From NCBI RefSeq assembly GCF_001458255.1, contig NZ_CYSB01000027.1:1-64000 (forward strand): a stretch of 64,000 bases of DNA, read 5' to 3'. Below the pieces are notes generated by a model that was not told the DNA's origin, ran no database searches, and saw only the letters and a program-made list of their open reading frames with translations. This document shows positions 62,332 to 64,000 of the stretch, piece by piece. Each line of letters opens with the position of its first letter. The stretch's first letter is position 1. The position numbers were made by a program, and so were the translations under genes. The stretch comes from Thalassovita autumnalis (lineage in GTDB: Bacteria; Pseudomonadota; Alphaproteobacteria; Rhodobacterales; Rhodobacteraceae).

Positions 62332-62772
62332 ATGACCAACACAGATCAACAGGCCTCGCCGGCGGCTGAGGCGACACAAAAATCAGGCTTCTTTCAACGC
62401 TTGGACAACGCCGCCTTTGGCATCATCTACGGGGCAATTATGGTGCTGAGCATCCTGATGGCAGCCGGTGATACCTCAGAAAGACCGCTGGAAACGGCCG
62501 CGGTGCTGTTTGGATCTGTGCTGGCGATCACATTGGCCAAAGCCTTTGCCGAAGTGATGTCACATGCCTTGGCGGTGCGCGAAGCGATCACCCGACAGAA
62601 ATGGCGTGCAGCGTGGCGGCACAGCTATCCGACGCTGGCGGTGGCCAACCTGCCCAGCTTGTTTTTCGTCGCCGCCGCCTTTGGCTGGATCAGCGTCGAT
62701 CTGGCCGTTTACCTGGCGCAAAGCCTGTGTGTCGCCCTTTTGGTGTTGCTTGGGGGGGCGTTGGCCGGGTGA
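62332..62772 (+). CDS. Integral membrane protein, probably frameshifted near its end
   Basis: The 146-residue product has three or four helices (about residues 28-50, 58-75, 110-126, 129-144) with YGAIMVLSILMAAGDTSERP and SVLAITLAKAFAEVMSHAL. It stops early at 62772. The -1 frame runs on from the same place to 62864 and encodes a further hydrophobic, glycine-rich helix (EGTVISTLMGGVVAGGLGVALAV), as expected for a complete relative. A run of seven G at 62752-62758 is the likely slip site. AAAGGGA precedes ATG 62332. Function unknown. Confidence 0.75.
   Translation: MTNTDQQASPAAEATQKSGFFQRLDNAAFGIIYGAIMVLSILMAAGDTSERPLETAAVLFGSVLAITLAKAFAEVMSHALAVREAITRQKWRAAWRHSYPTLAVANLPSLFFVAAAFGWISVDLAVYLAQSLCVALLVLLGGALAG
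62752..62758 (+). other. G7 homopolymer, frameshift site in the membrane-protein gene
   Basis: A heptamer of G sits 12 bases before the stop of the upstream frame. A -1 slip here, or one missing G in the assembly, joins the protein to a plausible 30-residue C-terminal helix ending at 62864. Confidence 0.6.
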
Positions 62773-63090
62773 TTGAGGGTACCGTGATCTCAACCCTGAT
62801 GGGGGGTGTGGTAGCCGGCGGGCTGGGCGTGGCGCTGGCGGTGATGAAACTGGTGATCCACTGAGCGCCAATTTGGGCGGGGTTTTCATATCCACTGAGA
62901 GAGCGGAATGAACGTCCCTCGCGCTTTCATTTTGTTGATTTATATGGCCAAAGTCGGTAACGCTTGACTTGGGGGTAGTTGTGCAGACATGCTCTGCATC
63001 TTTTAATTGCTAAATGTTAAGCGTTTTTTCTGGTCACCGAAGTCCGACGTCGCCCCCTATAAAAATGAGGCAGGCAAGGAAATTGGACGG

Positions 63091-64000
63091 ATGAAATTGT
63101 TAGGACAGGCCATTTTGCATCACGGCCACGCACAACGACGCAAACACCGGACGCTGGGGCGGGGCCTTGCAGCGTTTTTGTTGTTTTTTGCAGCAGGTGC
63201 GCAGGCACAGACACTCTCACTCTCGGAGGCGTATCAGCGGATGCTGGGGCGCGATGCCCAATATGAGATCCTGGATATCGAACAGTCGATCGCCGAAGAG
63301 CTGGTGTTGCAGGCCCGTGGGGAACGGCTGCCGCGGGTTGGCCTGAACATCGAATATATCGAAACGCAGCAGGAAATCGTCAATCAGGACAACACCACCT
63401 TTCAGGAAGGCACGTCGAACTATCCGACAACCACGGTGACCTTCTCAGTCCGTCAGCCGGTCTATGACCGGGTGCGCTGGAAGAAGATGCCGCTGGCACA
63501 GGCCGAACAGGCGCTGGTGTCGGCGCAGGCTGTGGTGGCGCGCAATGAGCTGACCACCCTGTTGATTGACAGCTACCTGGATGTGGCCCGGGCCCAGATC
63601 AGCTATGACCAGTCGCGCGTCATGGTGCGCGCGCGCTCGCAACTGGCGTCAGATCTGCGGCTGCGGGTGGATGCCGGCACGATTGAGGCCGACACTTTCC
63701 TGCGCGCGCAAAGCGATGTGTTTGAGGCCCGCGCCCAGCAGACGGAGCGGGAATTTGACCGCACCACGGCGCTGTTTGAACTGCAGCGTTTTGTGGGGCC
63801 GGATGTCAGCGGTGTGGCTTACGCCGGGGCCTCGGTCGGGATCCCGAATTACAACGCGCTGGTCAACAGCTTCAGTCTGGAACGCCTGCGTGAGGTCTCG
63901 CCAGCCATTCAGGTGGCCAAGGCTGAGATTGATATCGCCACCCGTCAGGAAGAGATTGCCAAAGCCGCCTTCCTGCCCACCGCACAACTGACGCTGGAAT
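63091..64000 (+). CDS. TolC family outer-membrane channel protein, truncated by the window end
   Basis: The frame opens at ATG 63091 (AAGGA upstream) and is still open at the end of the window, giving 303 residues. A basic N-terminus and signal peptide end near AGAQAQ (residue 41). The rest has the helical repeat pattern of OEP/TolC proteins (TLSLSEAYQRML, ARGERLPRVGLNIEYIE, VTFSVRQPVYDRVRW, SYLDVARAQISYDQS, RVDAGTIEADTFLRAQSDVFEA). Such proteins form the outer tunnel for type I secretion or efflux. The partners are probably beyond the window. Confidence 0.9.
   Translation, partial: MKLLGQAILHHGHAQRRKHRTLGRGLAAFLLFFAAGAQAQTLSLSEAYQRMLGRDAQYEILDIEQSIAEELVLQARGERLPRVGLNIEYIETQQEIVNQDNTTFQEGTSNYPTTTVTFSVRQPVYDRVRWKKMPLAQAEQALVSAQAVVARNELTTLLIDSYLDVARAQISYDQSRVMVRARSQLASDLRLRVDAGTIEADTFLRAQSDVFEARAQQTEREFDRTTALFELQRFVGPDVSGVAYAGASVGIPNYNALVNSFSLERLREVSPAIQVAKAEIDIATRQEEIAKAAFLPTAQLTLE

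Noticed and set aside
62773-62864. Separate small gene after the membrane protein
   Set aside because: It has no ribosome-binding site and its frame continues back through the G7 run, so it is better explained as the end of the frameshifted gene.

Overview
The window looks like a chromosomal segment of an alphaproteobacterium of the Roseobacter group (Rhodobacteraceae). The evidence is GC-rich, densely coded DNA; a circularly permuted two-piece tmRNA; a trgA-trgB-cysK tellurite cluster of the kind described in Rhodobacter sphaeroides; an F1-ATPase zeta-type inhibitor (DUF1476) beside purC; and an RNase E that ends in a GWW motif. No rRNA, CRISPR array, insertion sequence or prophage was seen. 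All family assignments come from reading motifs and from memory of the families; no search was run.

Layout. 1-14.9 kb holds purine genes (purM-purN, then purC, purS and purQ) interleaved with rnd, a lipoprotein, a SufE-like protein, two modules of what looks like a split methionine synthase (a cobalamin-binding protein next to a DUF1638 protein, and a homocysteine S-methyltransferase), a radical SAM protein, a small two-component pair, and an unrecognised exported protein with a C-terminal CxxCH haem motif. 15-18.8 kb carries a DctB/DctD-type two-component pair whose regulator lacks the GAFTGA loop, and a HAD phosphatase. 19.2-26 kb carries a 1055-residue RNase E with a very large acidic insert in its S1 domain, then ccdA and a translationally coupled membrane hydrolase/cytochrome P450 pair. 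26-31.2 kb holds fumC, small conserved proteins, a phospholipid methyltransferase-like protein, sspB and chrA.

31.3-31.6 kb is the tmRNA gene. 31.7-41.9 kb has a DUF1287 protein, a GntR regulator with likely operators at its own promoter, a DinB-like protein, an AcuI-like reductase, a class V aminotransferase, a photolyase, a cyclopropane-fatty-acid synthase-like methyltransferase and trgA-trgB-cysK. 41.9-51.6 kb has a DUF3772 MscS channel, an AlaX editing protein, an AI-2E family permease, tRNA-Ser(GGA), a flavin reductase, a chemoreceptor and a COG0523 GTPase under a probable Zur box. 51.7-58.4 kb has a fused indolepyruvate ferredoxin oxidoreductase divergent from a LysR regulator, and a Tat-exported tyrosinase with a small exported partner. 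58.6-62.1 kb is a compact five-gene zinc locus (zur, DUF2796, ABC ATPase, FtsX-like permease, DUF3299) resembling the Vibrio Zrg system. The window ends in a membrane-protein gene that looks frameshifted at a G7 run and a truncated TolC-family gene.

The most coherent functional themes are zinc limitation (Zur, a Zrg-like importer, and a COG0523 GTPase with a matching palindrome), modular cobalamin-dependent methionine synthesis, and purine synthesis. The most unusual items are the Zrg-like locus, the split MetH set with DUF1638, the DctD-like regulator without GAFTGA, the RNase E insert, the haem-motif protein among the pur genes, and the tyrosinase pair.
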